In this document: positions 1 to 8,206 of the stretch, piece after piece | Position numbering within the stretch: the stretch's first letter is position 1 | Layout of the letters: each line of letters starts with the position of its first letter | DNA from: JAICTV01 sp035634055 | GTDB lineage: Bacteria > Planctomycetota > Phycisphaerae > Tepidisphaerales > Tepidisphaeraceae | Length of the DNA: 64,000 bases | NCBI GenBank assembly: GCA_035634055.1 | Contig: DASQDR010000225.1 | Coordinates: forward strand, 1-64,000 | Direction: 5' to 3' | Position numbers and translations under genes: made by a program | The notes under the pieces: generated by a model | What the model saw: only the letters and a program-made list of their open reading frames with translations | Told to the model about the DNA's origin: nothing | Database searches by the model: none

Positions 1-482
1 AGCGCCACCTGCGGCGCTTCACCGCCCCCGGGGATGTCCAGCACGCTCGCCTGCGCGGGGCCCGTGCGAAGATCGTCGGTGGTCAGCTCCGCCAGCGCCG
101 GGCCCGGCTTGACGCCGTTCTGCTTCCCCAGCGTGTACGCCAGCGCCATCGTCAACATCAGCGCGAACGCCGAGACGATGGCGGCGGTGTAGCTCATCTT
201 GAAGGAGACGACCTGGCGGTCGGGGTCCAGCGACATCCCGATCCGCGGCAGCAGGAACGTCGGAAGCCGCCACGGCTCGCGCGGCGCGCGCTCGGCCCGC
301 GGCGGGGGATCGTAGGCGGGAGCGGCGACGTCGGCGGCGGCGGCGGCGGCGGCGGACCGCTCGCGCCGGCGGAGCCAGCGCGGCAGCGACCACGACGTCC
401 AACCCGACCCGTGCCGGGACGGGAATCGGTTATCGGAATGAATCACTTCGAACAGTGCAGCGGCGCTTCTTCGCCTGGCCAT
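1..482 (-). CDS. Hypothetical single-pass membrane protein, 3' end cut by the window edge
   Basis: The reading frame is open from an ATG at 482 to position 1, so the C-terminus is missing. I chose ATG 482 because GAGG lies six bases before it; an in-frame GTG at 446 is the alternative. The protein starts MARRRSAAALFEVI and has a basic, proline-rich N-terminal part of about 100 residues with a poly-alanine tract from a GCC run (about 326-350). One clear hydrophobic segment follows (YTAAIVSAFALMLTMALAYT, about 120-140), then an extracytoplasmic-looking tail. This suggests a cytoplasmic N-terminus, one membrane span and an exported C-terminal domain. I do not recognise the family. A peptidoglycan-binding (SPOR-like) C-terminus would fit the architecture but lies outside the window. 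Confidence 0.65.
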   Translation of the reverse strand, partial: MARRRSAAALFEVIHSDNRFPSRHGSGWTSWSLPRWLRRRERSAAAAAAADVAAPAYDPPPRAERAPREPWRLPTFLLPRIGMSLDPDRQVVSFKMSYTAAIVSAFALMLTMALAYTLGKQNGVKPGPALAELTTDDLRTGPAQASVLDIPGGGEAPQVA

Positions 483-778
483 CCTTGACCTCGCCTTGCG
501 TTACGGCAGCGGTGTGTGCCTGGTTCAGCCCCGTCGAACGGTGCGATCAATTCGTCCCGACGCGCTTCCGGCCGCGCCTCCGTGCGCCGCCGCGATCGTG
601 CGTGACGAATTATCGGACGCGCCGCCGTTCCCATGTTCCCGCACGGGTGCCCGCGGCGGCGCTGCGGGCGTGAAACTACGCCGGGCGGGCAAATCGGTCA
701 AGCGATTCGGCGCGTGACGACCTCGTATCGTACATCACAACCCGGAGCCCGTTTCGGGCGATAAAGGGAAGGAGAGCC

Positions 779-1795
779 ATGCAGCGGCCCGTGATGAATC
801 CCAGCTTCGTGTACGATTCCCCGTCCAAGGCCCGGGCCGCGCGCCCGTCGAGGCTCGCGTGGCTCTGGAAGGCGCTGAGGTTCGTCGGCCGGCTGCTGAT
901 GACCAGCCCCTTCGGCAAGCGACAGGCGTTCCGCAACGAGGAGGGGACGCACGCCGGGCGCGTCTTCCGCGCCCTCACCTACCGCCTGGCGTTCGTGCCG
1001 CTGCTGCTCGCCGGGTTCCTGGCGGCGATCGTGGCGGCGGCGACCCACCCGGGCCGCGCCAGCGGCGGCGTCGATCCGCTCTCGTTCGGCGTCTACTACG
1101 ACCCGGTCAACTTCATCGCCGACGACGGCGCGCGGCTCGACGGCTGGCTCGTCCCCGTCCTGGACGCCAAGCGCGTGCTGGAGGAAAAGGACGCGACCCT
1201 CGGCAAGCGGTTCCCCGCCGTCGTGCTCGTGCACGATTTTGCCGGCTCGCGCCACCAACTGCTCCCGCTGCTGCAACCGATGCACGACTCGGGCTTCGTG
1301 GTGCTGGCGATCAACCTGCGCGGCGCGGCGTCGCTCTCGGGCGAGCCGCAGACCTTCGGCATCCGCGAGGCGCTGGACGTGAAGGCGGCCGTCGACATGC
1401 TCCGCCGCCGCGCTTACGTCGACCCGGAGAAGATCGCCCTCGTCGGCGTCGGCACCGGCGCCAACGCCTGCCTGATCGCCGCCGCCAAGGACAAGTCCAT
1501 CGCGGCGATGGTGCTGGCGGACCCGGTGAGCAACTTCGACGACGCCTTCGCCGACCGCGTGGGCCGCGACCACAAGTGGCTCCCGCCGCTGCGCTCGCTG
1601 TTCCGCTGGACGTTCCAGGTCATGTACGGCGCCGACACCGGCGACCTGGCGATGGACAACTATCGCAACGTCATCGCCGAACGAAACGTCCTGCTCACCG
1701 ACGGGCGGCAACGGCTGATGGAGGGGGCGCAGATCCGCGGCGTGCAGCAGTTCCTCACCAAGCACCTCACCGCCGAGGTCGCCTCCGTCAGGTAG
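779..1795 (+). CDS. Alpha/beta-hydrolase-fold membrane protein, probable pseudo-enzyme
   Basis: The protein has 338 residues and starts at an ATG preceded by a strong AAGGAGAG ribosome site. A hydrophobic segment at about 70-88 (FVPLLLAGFLAAIVAAAT) anchors it. After it comes an alpha/beta-hydrolase core: the strand and oxyanion region VVLVHDFAGSRHQLLPLL, then the strand-elbow stretch IALVGVGTGANA. In active family members the elbow reads G-x-S-x-G; here the serine position is glycine (G-V-G-T-G), so ordinary Ser-His-Asp hydrolysis is unlikely. A late D-G motif (LLTDGRQRL) sits where the acid normally lies. It may be a non-catalytic or divergent family member. It stands alone, with a repeat-rich gap downstream. 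Confidence 0.8.
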   Translation: MQRPVMNPSFVYDSPSKARAARPSRLAWLWKALRFVGRLLMTSPFGKRQAFRNEEGTHAGRVFRALTYRLAFVPLLLAGFLAAIVAAATHPGRASGGVDPLSFGVYYDPVNFIADDGARLDGWLVPVLDAKRVLEEKDATLGKRFPAVVLVHDFAGSRHQLLPLLQPMHDSGFVVLAINLRGAASLSGEPQTFGIREALDVKAAVDMLRRRAYVDPEKIALVGVGTGANACLIAAAKDKSIAAMVLADPVSNFDDAFADRVGRDHKWLPPLRSLFRWTFQVMYGADTGDLAMDNYRNVIAERNVLLTDGRQRLMEGAQIRGVQQFLTKHLTAEVASVR

Positions 1796-1836
1796 CTCCG
1801 CCGATGTTGGGCTGACACGCGCTCGCAAGCGGAAGA

Positions 1837-1957
1837 ACCACCAAATCACGAAGCACACGAAGCGGTCGCTCTCCTCATCCACCCCGTCGCCCGTCAGTCG
1901 CGGTCAGTCATGTGGATCAGCGGCGGAGCGCTTCGTGCGCTTCGCGACTTCGCGGTT
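1837..1957. repeat. Intergenic inverted repeat of the CACGAAGC family
   Basis: The left arm at 1837-1864 contains ATCACGAAGCACACGAAGCG. The right arm at 1927-1957 (CGCTTCGTGCGCTTCGCGAC) reads as its near reverse complement. The arms flank about 60 bases of ordinary GC-rich sequence. Related AAGCACGAA elements lie at about 34829, 42130 and 46670. No gene is visible between the end of the hydrolase gene and the galU terminator apart from this element and the candidate small RNA. Confidence 0.5.
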
Positions 1958-1977
1958 GAACTGGTTTTGCGGGGGAG

Positions 1978-2020
1978 AAAAAAAAGCGGACCGGAGGGGA
2001 GCCACCACCTTCGGTCCGCT
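1978..2020 (-). terminator. Intrinsic terminator (galU or small RNA)
   Basis: On the minus strand the 9-bp stem AGCGGACCG/CGGTCCGCT (1985-1993 with 2012-2020) is extended by four more pairs, one of them G-T. It is followed directly by eight T residues (1978-1985 in complement). This is the best intrinsic terminator in the window. It lies 190 bp beyond the galU stop, so it may serve galU read-through or the short transcript predicted just upstream of it. Confidence 0.8.
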
Positions 2021-2038
2021 GTGATGAACGATCGTGTG
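1978..2038 (-). ncRNA. Candidate small RNA of about 60 nt
   Basis: A good promoter on the minus strand (TTGACG at 2067-2072, 16-base spacer, TATCTT at 2045-2050) predicts a start near 2038. The transcript would run about 18 bases and then straight into the strong terminator hairpin and U-tract ending near 1978. No open reading frame fits in it. It could also be a coincidental promoter placed in front of the galU terminator; only the sequence signals support it. Confidence 0.35.
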
Positions 2039-2044
2039 CGGAAA

Positions 2045-2072
2045 AAGATAGCACACGTCTGTGAGTCGTCAA
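2045..2072 (-). promoter_or_regulatory. Sigma70-like promoter for the candidate small RNA
   Basis: TTGACG (2067-2072), spacer 16 and TATCTT (2045-2050) read on the minus strand. Both hexamers match the consensus in at least four positions, and the region is AT-richer than its surroundings. It points away from the hydrolase gene and into the hairpin at 1985-2020. Confidence 0.5.
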
Positions 2073-2209
2073 TACATCATCTGAAACAAAATCGCGCGCC
2101 GCGCGAGTCGAACGTGCGCCGCTGCGCGAGGGGGCGCGAACGTGCTCATCTTCATCGGCGCACTGATGCCATCTTCATCACCCGGCGGTCGCGGGAGCGC
2201 GCATCTTCG

Positions 2210-3148
2210 TCACCTGATCGCGGCGCCCGTGCGGTCGCCGCCGCCGCCGACGACGCCGAACAACTCGCGCACCAGCGGCGCGAGCTGCGCCGCGAGCTTT
2301 TCGTCGCGCGCGGCGAAGATCAGGTTGGTCTTCAGCCACTCGATCGGGCTGCCGATGTCGTGACGCGCGCTGTCGAGCAGCACCGCGTGGACCGGCTCGC
2401 GCGACAGCAGCAGCTTGATCGCGTCGGTGAGCTGGATCTCGCCGCCCTTGCCCGGCCGGGTCTGCTCGATGCAGTCGAAGATCGCCGGCGTGAAAACGTA
2501 TCGCGCGGCGACGGCGAAGCGGCTGGGCGCGTCGGCGAGCGGCGGCTTCTCCACGATCGTGTCGAGCCGCAGCACGCCCGGCCGGACCTCGGTGCCGCCA
2601 ACGATGCCGTAGCGCTCCACCTTTTCCGCCGGCACCTGCTCGATGCCGATGACGGACGTGCCGAGCGCCCGGTGCGCGTCGACGAGCTGCCGGGCCGGCG
2701 CGCGGGTCGCGCCGCTGAAGATCGTGTCGCCCAGCATGCAGAGGAACGCGTCGCCGCCGACGAACGCCCGGGCGTGGCGGACGGCGTCGCCGAGGCCGCG
2801 CTGCTCGAGCTGGTCGACCGCCGCCACCCTCGTCTGCCGCATCAGCTCCGCGATCGACGCGAGCAGCGCCGCCTTCCCGCCAGCAAGCCGTTGCTCCAGC
2901 TCCGGGTTCGGCTGAAAGTGCCGCTCGACGGCGCGCTTGGCGGGCGAGGAGATCAGCAATACGTCGCCGGCGCCCGCGGCCGCGGCCTCTTCCACCACGT
3001 ACTGGATCGTCGGCTTGTCCAGAACCGGCAGCAGCTCCTTCGGGACCGCCTTCGCCGCCGGCAGCATCCGCGTCCCCCAGCCGGCGGCGGGGATGACGGC
3101 CTTGGTAATCGGTTTGATGCCGGAGGCGGGGGGATCAACTTCACTCAT
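2210..3148 (-). CDS. galU: UTP--glucose-1-phosphate uridylyltransferase
   Basis: GalU makes UDP-glucose from UTP and glucose-1-phosphate in the cytoplasm, supplying cell-envelope polysaccharide and galactose metabolism. With the ATG at 3148 the product is 312 residues, normal for the family; the longer upstream reading is arginine-rich and unlike GalU. The nucleotidyltransferase signature is intact: AVIPAAGWGTRMLPAAKAVP then KELLPVLDKPTIQYVVEEA. Downstream are FVGGDAFLCMLGDTIF, with the metal-binding Asp, and GIVGGTEV, VEKPP and GEIQLTDAI, all typical of GalU. A GACAAT hexamer sits eight bases before the ATG and there is no Shine-Dalgarno. galK (56227) and a sugar-nucleotide epimerase (27904) are elsewhere in the window. 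Confidence 0.95.
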   Translation of the reverse strand: MSEVDPPASGIKPITKAVIPAAGWGTRMLPAAKAVPKELLPVLDKPTIQYVVEEAAAAGAGDVLLISSPAKRAVERHFQPNPELEQRLAGGKAALLASIAELMRQTRVAAVDQLEQRGLGDAVRHARAFVGGDAFLCMLGDTIFSGATRAPARQLVDAHRALGTSVIGIEQVPAEKVERYGIVGGTEVRPGVLRLDTIVEKPPLADAPSRFAVAARYVFTPAIFDCIEQTRPGKGGEIQLTDAIKLLLSREPVHAVLLDSARHDIGSPIEWLKTNLIFAARDEKLAAQLAPLVRELFGVVGGGGDRTGAAIR

Positions 3149-3231
3149 GGCGGCGGATTGTCGGCGGTGCCGCGTCGATGTCCACCGGCCTCGGCGAAGA
3201 GGCCGCCGCATCACGCGACCCACCAACGCGA

Positions 3232-3265
3232 CGAAGGCCCGGGGACGGTTGTCCCCGGGCCTTCG
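3232..3265 (-). terminator. Perfect 15-bp hairpin after the TolC-like gene
   Basis: Positions 3232-3246 and 3251-3265 form a perfect 15-bp stem (CGAAGGCCCGGGGAC and its complement) with a four-base loop. It lies 38 bp beyond the stop of the TolC-like gene on the same strand and about 84 bp before the galU start. There is no clear T-run, so it is either a weak intrinsic terminator or a 3'-end-protecting hairpin. Confidence 0.6.
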
Positions 3266-3302
3266 CACGCTGGTCTCATCGGGGCGGCGATACCATCGCC
3301 CG

Positions 3303-5135
3303 CTACTGCGCCGCGGCAGTGATGTTCGTCCCGAGCGGCGCCTCTTCCATGATGATGTTGTTGTAGCGAAGGAGCGTCCCCTTGGCCCGCTCCAGCCGGC
3401 TGAGGGCGACCTGGTAGCGCGAGACCGCCTGCGCCTCGGCGCGCTGCGACTCGGCGAGCTGCTGCTGGAGGTCGAGCTTGCGGTTGACGAATTCCGGGCT
3501 AAGCGACTCGTTCGCCCGCTCGCGCTCCTCGACCGCCGCCAGCGCGTCGGCGGCGGCGAAGCGGGCGGCGCGGAAGCCGGCGATCTCGGTGTACGACGTG
3601 TCCACCTCGCGGATGGCGGTCTTCACGTCCAGCGAGACCTGGTCCACCAACGCGCGGTACTGCTCGATCGCCTGGAGCCGCTGGAGCTGCGCCCGCTTCC
3701 AGATCGCGCGGGCGGCGCGGTTGCCGAGCGGGATCTCGAGTTGGAGGCCCAGCGTGTACTCCAGGTGCCCCCAGGTGTCGTCCTGCACGGCGTCGGTCCA
3801 GCTCCCGCCCAGGCCGGTCGTGCCGACCGAGCCGACGAAGTTGAGCTGCGGCCAGAGGTTGTTCTTCGCCACGTCCGCCGCCACCGCCGCGTTGTCCGCC
3901 CGGAGCTGCTGCTGCCCGAGCTCGAAGCGGTTCTCCATCGCGGTGTTGATCTGATCTTCCAGCGGGAACTGGATCTGATCCTCGATGGGGGTATCGCCGG
4001 CGAGGATGAGGGTGTTGCCGGCGACGGGGAGGTCCGGGTCGTTCATCAGCCGCTTGAGCTGGTCCGACAGGTTGCGCACCTGCGCCCGCGAGCGGATCAG
4101 CGCGGTGCGGCGCTGCTCGATCGAGGAGTTCGCCTGCGACATCTGCACCCGCCCGACGTCCTGGTTGCGGCGGTTGTACAGGATCTGGCCGGTGCCGAGG
4201 GTGCGGTTGAGCAGCTCCTCGAAGATGCGCACCTCGCGCTCGGCCTGCGCGAGGTTCCAGTAGGCTTCCTCGATGTCGCTGACGTTCTTCTCCAGCGCGT
4301 CGCGGAAGTCGAGCAGGCTGATCTTCTGGTTGTTGCGGTTGATGACGATACGGGCGCGATTGACGTCGGAGCCGAAGTCGCGGAGCAGCGGCTGGGTGAT
4401 CTGGAGCGTCAGGTCGCTGGTCCAGAACGGGTTGACCGCGCCGGGGTTTGCGAGCTGGTTGAAGTCGGGGGCGCGGCGGGTGTAGCGCGGCTCGTAGCGC
4501 AGCTCGACGCGCCCGCCGCTCTCGAGGTCCTGCCGCACGCCGATCTGCCCGGAGTAGGTCCGGAAGTTCGTCTGCGACTCGGTGCCGACCGACGGGTTGT
4601 CCGGCGTCGGCGCCAGCACGCGGTCAATCGAATACTGGATGTTGGTGAAGAACGTCGGGTCGAAGCGCGCCTCCGCCTCGGTCACGCGCGTCTCGTCGAT
4701 GGCGGGCTGGTAGCCGGCCACCTTGACGTCGGAGCTGTTGGCGACGGCGCGCTGGATAATCTCGCGCAGCGGCATGCGGACGACGCCCTCGGCAGCGGCG
4801 CCGATGGCGGGGCCGGTCGCCGGCGGGAGCATCGGGCGGTTGGTCGGCCGACCATCGTCGCCCGCCTGCGTATCCATGAACGGGCTTTGCAGCGTGGTCG
4901 GGAGCGGGCGCGGCTCGGTCAGCGGCTGGTCGAGGGCGGACTGCCGCTCCTTCGCCTGCATCGCGCGCGGGTTGAACGGGGCGTAATCTTCGTCGTAGTT
5001 GTGGCAGCCGACGGCCACCGCCGCCGCCAGCAGGGTCAGCGCCGTCAGGGTCTTCTTCCCGGTCACGGTGGTGGCGCTGGCGCGCGCACGTCGAACGGCC
5101 GCCACGATCGGGCGCTTCGGAAACATGGGCATCAT
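3303..5135 (-). CDS. TolC-family outer-membrane efflux lipoprotein
   Basis: The product has 610 residues from ATG 5135, which follows a GGAG site by six bases and the promoter at 5188-5216. An N-terminal hydrophobic stretch ends in a lipobox (AAAVAVGC) at about residues 36-40, so the mature protein should be lipid-anchored. The body shows the TolC/OEP pattern of two repeated halves with long helices: an early YNLAQAEREVRIFEE region, and in the second half NLWPQLNFVGSVG, LEIPLGNRAARAIWKRAQL and a QQQLAESQRAEAQAVSRYQVALSRLERAKGTLL coiled coil. TolC proteins form trimeric outer-membrane channels for efflux or type I secretion. No inner-membrane pump or adaptor gene is adjacent, so the partner is unknown. 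Confidence 0.88.
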   Translation of the reverse strand: MMPMFPKRPIVAAVRRARASATTVTGKKTLTALTLLAAAVAVGCHNYDEDYAPFNPRAMQAKERQSALDQPLTEPRPLPTTLQSPFMDTQAGDDGRPTNRPMLPPATGPAIGAAAEGVVRMPLREIIQRAVANSSDVKVAGYQPAIDETRVTEAEARFDPTFFTNIQYSIDRVLAPTPDNPSVGTESQTNFRTYSGQIGVRQDLESGGRVELRYEPRYTRRAPDFNQLANPGAVNPFWTSDLTLQITQPLLRDFGSDVNRARIVINRNNQKISLLDFRDALEKNVSDIEEAYWNLAQAEREVRIFEELLNRTLGTGQILYNRRNQDVGRVQMSQANSSIEQRRTALIRSRAQVRNLSDQLKRLMNDPDLPVAGNTLILAGDTPIEDQIQFPLEDQINTAMENRFELGQQQLRADNAAVAADVAKNNLWPQLNFVGSVGTTGLGGSWTDAVQDDTWGHLEYTLGLQLEIPLGNRAARAIWKRAQLQRLQAIEQYRALVDQVSLDVKTAIREVDTSYTEIAGFRAARFAAADALAAVEERERANESLSPEFVNRKLDLQQQLAESQRAEAQAVSRYQVALSRLERAKGTLLRYNNIIMEEAPLGTNITAAAQ

Positions 5136-5187
5136 CAAGACTCCATTCCTCCCGCAATCACTGGAGCCCCTCCTCCGGTGAGTGCCG

Positions 5188-5216
5188 ATAATAAAAGAAC
5201 CCCCGGCGCAACGCAA
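5188..5216 (-). promoter_or_regulatory. Promoter of the TolC-like gene
   Basis: On the minus strand TTGCGT (5211-5216), a 17-base spacer and TATTAT (5188-5193) form a near-consensus promoter. The leader of about 45 nt before ATG 5135 contains GGAGG. The rest of the 368-bp gap between this gene and the divergent one at 5504 shows no gene. Confidence 0.6.
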
Positions 5217-5466
5217 AAGACGCACGGGTTCGCGAGCGCGCGGGTCGAAGTTGTCGCGCGGCGGTGCGCCGAAGTTGCCGGCGCGACGTATCGGCGCGCG
5301 ATCGCGACGCGCGTCGTCAGCGCCTGCCCGTCCGGCACATCCCGCCTGCCTTGCCGTCGCCGGCGCGGCAAATTCCCGCCGGTGATTCCGGTGACAGAGT
5401 GAGGAACGCCCGCAAAACCGCGGGTTGCCCGGCCGAGCCGCAGAGTAGCCGATCCCCTTCCGCCCG

Positions 5467-5496
5467 TTGCCGCGCACCGGGCGGTTTTGCTAAATT
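5467..5496 (+). promoter_or_regulatory. Promoter predicting a leaderless transcript of the Minf_1886-like gene
   Basis: TTGCCG (5467-5472), an 18-base spacer and TAAATT (5491-5496) lie so that transcription would start at or next to the ATG at 5504, which is seven bases beyond the -10 box. There is no Shine-Dalgarno. The same arrangement, with the same -35 and spacer, precedes the small protein at 34573. Confidence 0.5.
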
Positions 5497-5503
5497 GATT
5501 CAC

Positions 5504-5911
5504 ATGCCCCCCACCGAGCCCGTTGGCCCCGAGAAGACGTTAGAGGAAATCGTGGAAGAGGTGGGCCTCTACCCGAAGGACGCCTTCGAGTTCATCCAGC
5601 AGGGGCTCGGGTACACGGTGAACAAGCTGCACGGGCAGGTGAAGGACCCGCACGTCAGCCGGCACGTCAGCGGCCGAGACCTGTCCGAGGGCTTGCGCGA
5701 ATTCGCGCTCATGCGCTGGGGCCTGATGGCGCGCACGGTGCTGCACCGCTGGAACGTCCGCCGGACGATCGACTTCGGCCGGATCGTCTTCGCGCTGGTC
5801 GACAGCGGGTGGATGCAGAAGACCGACGACGACACGCTCGAGGACTTCCGCGACGTGTACGACTTCAAGACGGCCTTCGACGCGGGGTACCGGATCGAGA
5901 GCAAGGCATGA
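5504..5911 (+). CDS. Minf_1886 family protein (TIGR04138-like), Verrucomicrobia/Planctomycetes-specific
   Basis: This 135-residue cytoplasmic protein of unknown function matches a family I recall as confined to Planctomycetes and Verrucomicrobia. The recognisable features, in order, are LYPKDAFEFIQQGLGYTV, HVSGRDLSEGLREFALMRWG, ARTVLHRWNVR, DFGRIVFALVDSGWMQKT and EDFRDVYDFKTAF. The length is normal for the family. The ATG at 5504 is chosen because the homology begins soon after it and the promoter ends seven bases before it. Its stop overlaps the start of the next gene (ATGA at 5908-5911), so the two are probably translationally coupled. Confidence 0.88.
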   Translation: MPPTEPVGPEKTLEEIVEEVGLYPKDAFEFIQQGLGYTVNKLHGQVKDPHVSRHVSGRDLSEGLREFALMRWGLMARTVLHRWNVRRTIDFGRIVFALVDSGWMQKTDDDTLEDFRDVYDFKTAFDAGYRIESKA

Positions 5912-6180
5912 CCCGCCCACCCGAGGCCGCGCCGTCGTCCCGTCCCAGTCAATCCAAACGCAAAGCAGAAGGATCGCCAAAAGGCACGGCGTCCAGCGAC
6001 GCGCTCGCGGCCGCCGCCGCTCCGCGCCTGCTCAAGCCGCGCCGCGGGCTGTTCGTCCTTCTGTTAAGCGCGTGGGCAGTTTGGATCAGCGCGCTGGCGT
6101 GGATGTACTTCTCGACCCTCACCGCCAGACCCAGCGAGCAGGCGCCCGCGACGACGCTGCGCGCGGTTGCGTCGCGCTGA
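5908..6180 (+). CDS. Small single-pass membrane protein coupled to the Minf_1886-like gene
   Basis: The product is 90 residues. Its start overlaps the upstream stop codon in ATGA, typical of translational coupling. The first 45 residues are polar, rich in Ser, Pro, Ala and Lys, and probably disordered. One transmembrane helix follows (GLFVLLLSAWAVWISALAWM, about 48-67), then a short polar tail. No known domain is recognised. Its only functional hint is the coupling to the Verrucomicrobia/Planctomycetes-specific protein upstream. It could also be a chance reading frame, but the clean hydrophobic helix and tight junction argue for a real gene. Confidence 0.6.
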   Translation: MTRPPEAAPSSRPSQSKRKAEGSPKGTASSDALAAAAAPRLLKPRRGLFVLLLSAWAVWISALAWMYFSTLTARPSEQAPATTLRAVASR

Positions 6181-6261
6181 AGGCGACGGTGCCCCGCATC
6201 TACCGTGGCTTGTGCACCTTGCGCGAGCGTTCGCGGCCGCGAGCCGCTGTTCCGATTGTCT

Positions 6262-8064
6262 CTACGGCGTCCTCGATCCCAGCGCCTCCGCCGCGGGCGG
6301 CGCCGGCGGGGCGGTTGACGACGTGGAGGAGGTTGCCCGCTCCGCCCGCTCGCGCGTAGCCGGCGTCCCCTTCTCTTCCGCCCCCTCCCCCTCCAGCAGC
6401 TCTGCCGGCACCCGGCCGGGCGCGTCGGCGCGGTTCAGCGCACCGCGATAATCCCACGCGTAGGCGATGCCGGTCAGCATCAGTTCACCGACGACCGTCC
6501 ACAGCCGCAGCACGAACCCCAGCAGCACGAGCAACCCCGCCAGCGCCGCCGGGTTGTCGAATTGGTCGCGCACGCGCTGCGGCAGGATCGCCTGCATGGT
6601 GGCCACGAAGACCAGCTCGCGCACGCCGATCCCGCCCGGCGCCCAGAACGCCAGGAACCCCGCGATCCACGCCAGGCAGTACGCGCCGGCCATCACCCAC
6701 CACCAGGATCGGTAGAAGTGCAGCACCGGGTCGACGATCAGGTAGACCGCCGCGCTCTGCCAGACCAGCCCCAGCATCATCCAGAACAGCAGCCCGACCA
6801 GTTTTCGCCCGCGCAGCCGCTTGACGATCTCCGGCTTGCCGGCGCGCTTCAGCACCACGTTGGCGATGCCGTAGAAAACCTTGGGGTGCAGCACGAACGC
6901 CAGCAGCGGCACCAGCGCCAGCGCCAGGATCACCCACGGGCGGGCATCGGAGTGGCGCAGCATCTTCTGCCCGTACCAGAGCAGGCAGGTGGCGGCGACC
7001 AGCACGTTGGCGAAGAGGAAGATGCAGACCTCGAGCACCTGCGTGGTCGAGACGATCGACCCCGGCACGCCGTAAGGTCGGGTGAGGTAGACGCGCCCGA
7101 CCACCTGCCAGATGGCCCCCGGCAGGTAGCGCGCCAGCTCCGACGTCGCCCAGATCCGCGCCGCCGAGCGGTGCGGGATGCGATAGCCGAACCCCTTGAG
7201 CGTCCGCCGCCAGCTCATGGCGCGGAAGACCAGCAGGAACGCCGCGAACATCGCGCTGGCGACGAAGAACCGCCAGAGCTCGAAGTTGCGCATCTGCTCG
7301 CTCACCTGCGGCCAGTTGTTGCGCAGCGGGCGGAGCATGATGGTGATGATCCAGACAGTGACCGCCACCGCCGCCAGGCGCTTCAGCCACGGCTTGGCGA
7401 ACTTCCACCCCGCCTGCAGGCGGTGCTGGTGGTGGGGCGCCAGCTCGAGGATCTCATCCTGCGGCAGCGGCTCCAGCGGCGCCGGCCGACGCCGCGGCGG
7501 CAGCAGCTTCAAGCCCTTGCGCCGCAGCCACGGGCGGAACTTCCGCCGGAACCTCGGCAGCAGGTGCAGAAGCCCGTTCAAGAGCTTCAGCGACAGCCGC
7601 GTCACCAGCCACGTGATCAGGATCGCCAGCAGTGGCGTGAGGAAGAAGACGATCCGCTTGGGCGTGTAATCGGCGACGAGCTGGCGGATCGGCTCCTTGT
7701 AGCGCTCCCAGATGATCCACCAGGCGATCCCCGGAATGGCGATCGAGACGAACGCGGCCACGACGGCGAACGTCCGCTCCTCGATGTGCAGCCGCCGCCC
7801 GCGCAGGACCCGCGCGGTCAGCTTCCGCTTGCCGGGGAACGTCACCAGCGCAAACCCGATCAGGAAGATCGGCAGCCCGCCCGGCCCCGGCAGGACGATT
7901 CCCAGCGGCAGGGCGGCGAGGATCAGCACCCAACCGATGATGTTGCGGACGATGAACCAGGCGTAGTCCTGGAGGAATGCCCGCGCGTGGTCCAGAAAAT
8001 CACGACGCCGCCCCGCGGTCGGGCCGTGCTGCGGATCGGGTTGCGGCGGAGGCACTTCTGGCAT
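6262..8064 (-). CDS. PGPGW-domain / UPF0104 (lysylphosphatidylglycerol synthase TM region-like) fusion membrane protein
   Basis: The product is 600 residues from ATG 8064; codons further upstream run through repeat sequence and were discarded. The N-terminal third carries a PGPGW-type helical pair (LPLGIVLPGPGGLPIFLIGF) and two further helices (about 95-115 and 140-160). A basic linker follows. The C-terminal 300 residues resemble the UPF0104/LPG-synthase transmembrane family: RAMSWRRTLKGFGYRI, ATSELARYLPGAIWQVVGR, AYCLAWIAGFLAFWAPGGIG and VRELVF. The family includes the flippase part of MprF and many glycolipid-associated proteins. The fusion with PGPGW is uncommon in my experience. The C-terminal 45 residues are acidic and of low complexity. 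Confidence 0.8.
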   Translation of the reverse strand: MPEVPPPQPDPQHGPTAGRRRDFLDHARAFLQDYAWFIVRNIIGWVLILAALPLGIVLPGPGGLPIFLIGFALVTFPGKRKLTARVLRGRRLHIEERTFAVVAAFVSIAIPGIAWWIIWERYKEPIRQLVADYTPKRIVFFLTPLLAILITWLVTRLSLKLLNGLLHLLPRFRRKFRPWLRRKGLKLLPPRRRPAPLEPLPQDEILELAPHHQHRLQAGWKFAKPWLKRLAAVAVTVWIITIMLRPLRNNWPQVSEQMRNFELWRFFVASAMFAAFLLVFRAMSWRRTLKGFGYRIPHRSAARIWATSELARYLPGAIWQVVGRVYLTRPYGVPGSIVSTTQVLEVCIFLFANVLVAATCLLWYGQKMLRHSDARPWVILALALVPLLAFVLHPKVFYGIANVVLKRAGKPEIVKRLRGRKLVGLLFWMMLGLVWQSAAVYLIVDPVLHFYRSWWWVMAGAYCLAWIAGFLAFWAPGGIGVRELVFVATMQAILPQRVRDQFDNPAALAGLLVLLGFVLRLWTVVGELMLTGIAYAWDYRGALNRADAPGRVPAELLEGEGAEEKGTPATRERAERATSSTSSTAPPAPPAAEALGSRTP

Positions 8065-8206
8065 TCGGCTCACCCCCGATTCTAACAGGCTCCCCCCGTT
8101 CCGACACGCGCGCCCGTCGCAGGCCCACATCGCGTGAACCCTCGCACGCACGGGCGTCGTAGAAGCGGGAGGGAAGGAGGTCGAAGCGGAGGGGCGCGCG
8201 GAAGAG

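Noticed and set aside
455..717. Short plus-strand frames between the first two genes
   Set aside because: They overlap each other in different frames, are Arg/Pro-rich, and have no ribosome site or motif.
1910..5402. Long plus-strand reading frames across galU and the TolC-like gene
   Set aside because: They are mirror frames of high-GC genes, rich in Arg/Asp/Val/Gly words, without domain motifs; both minus-strand genes are clear families.
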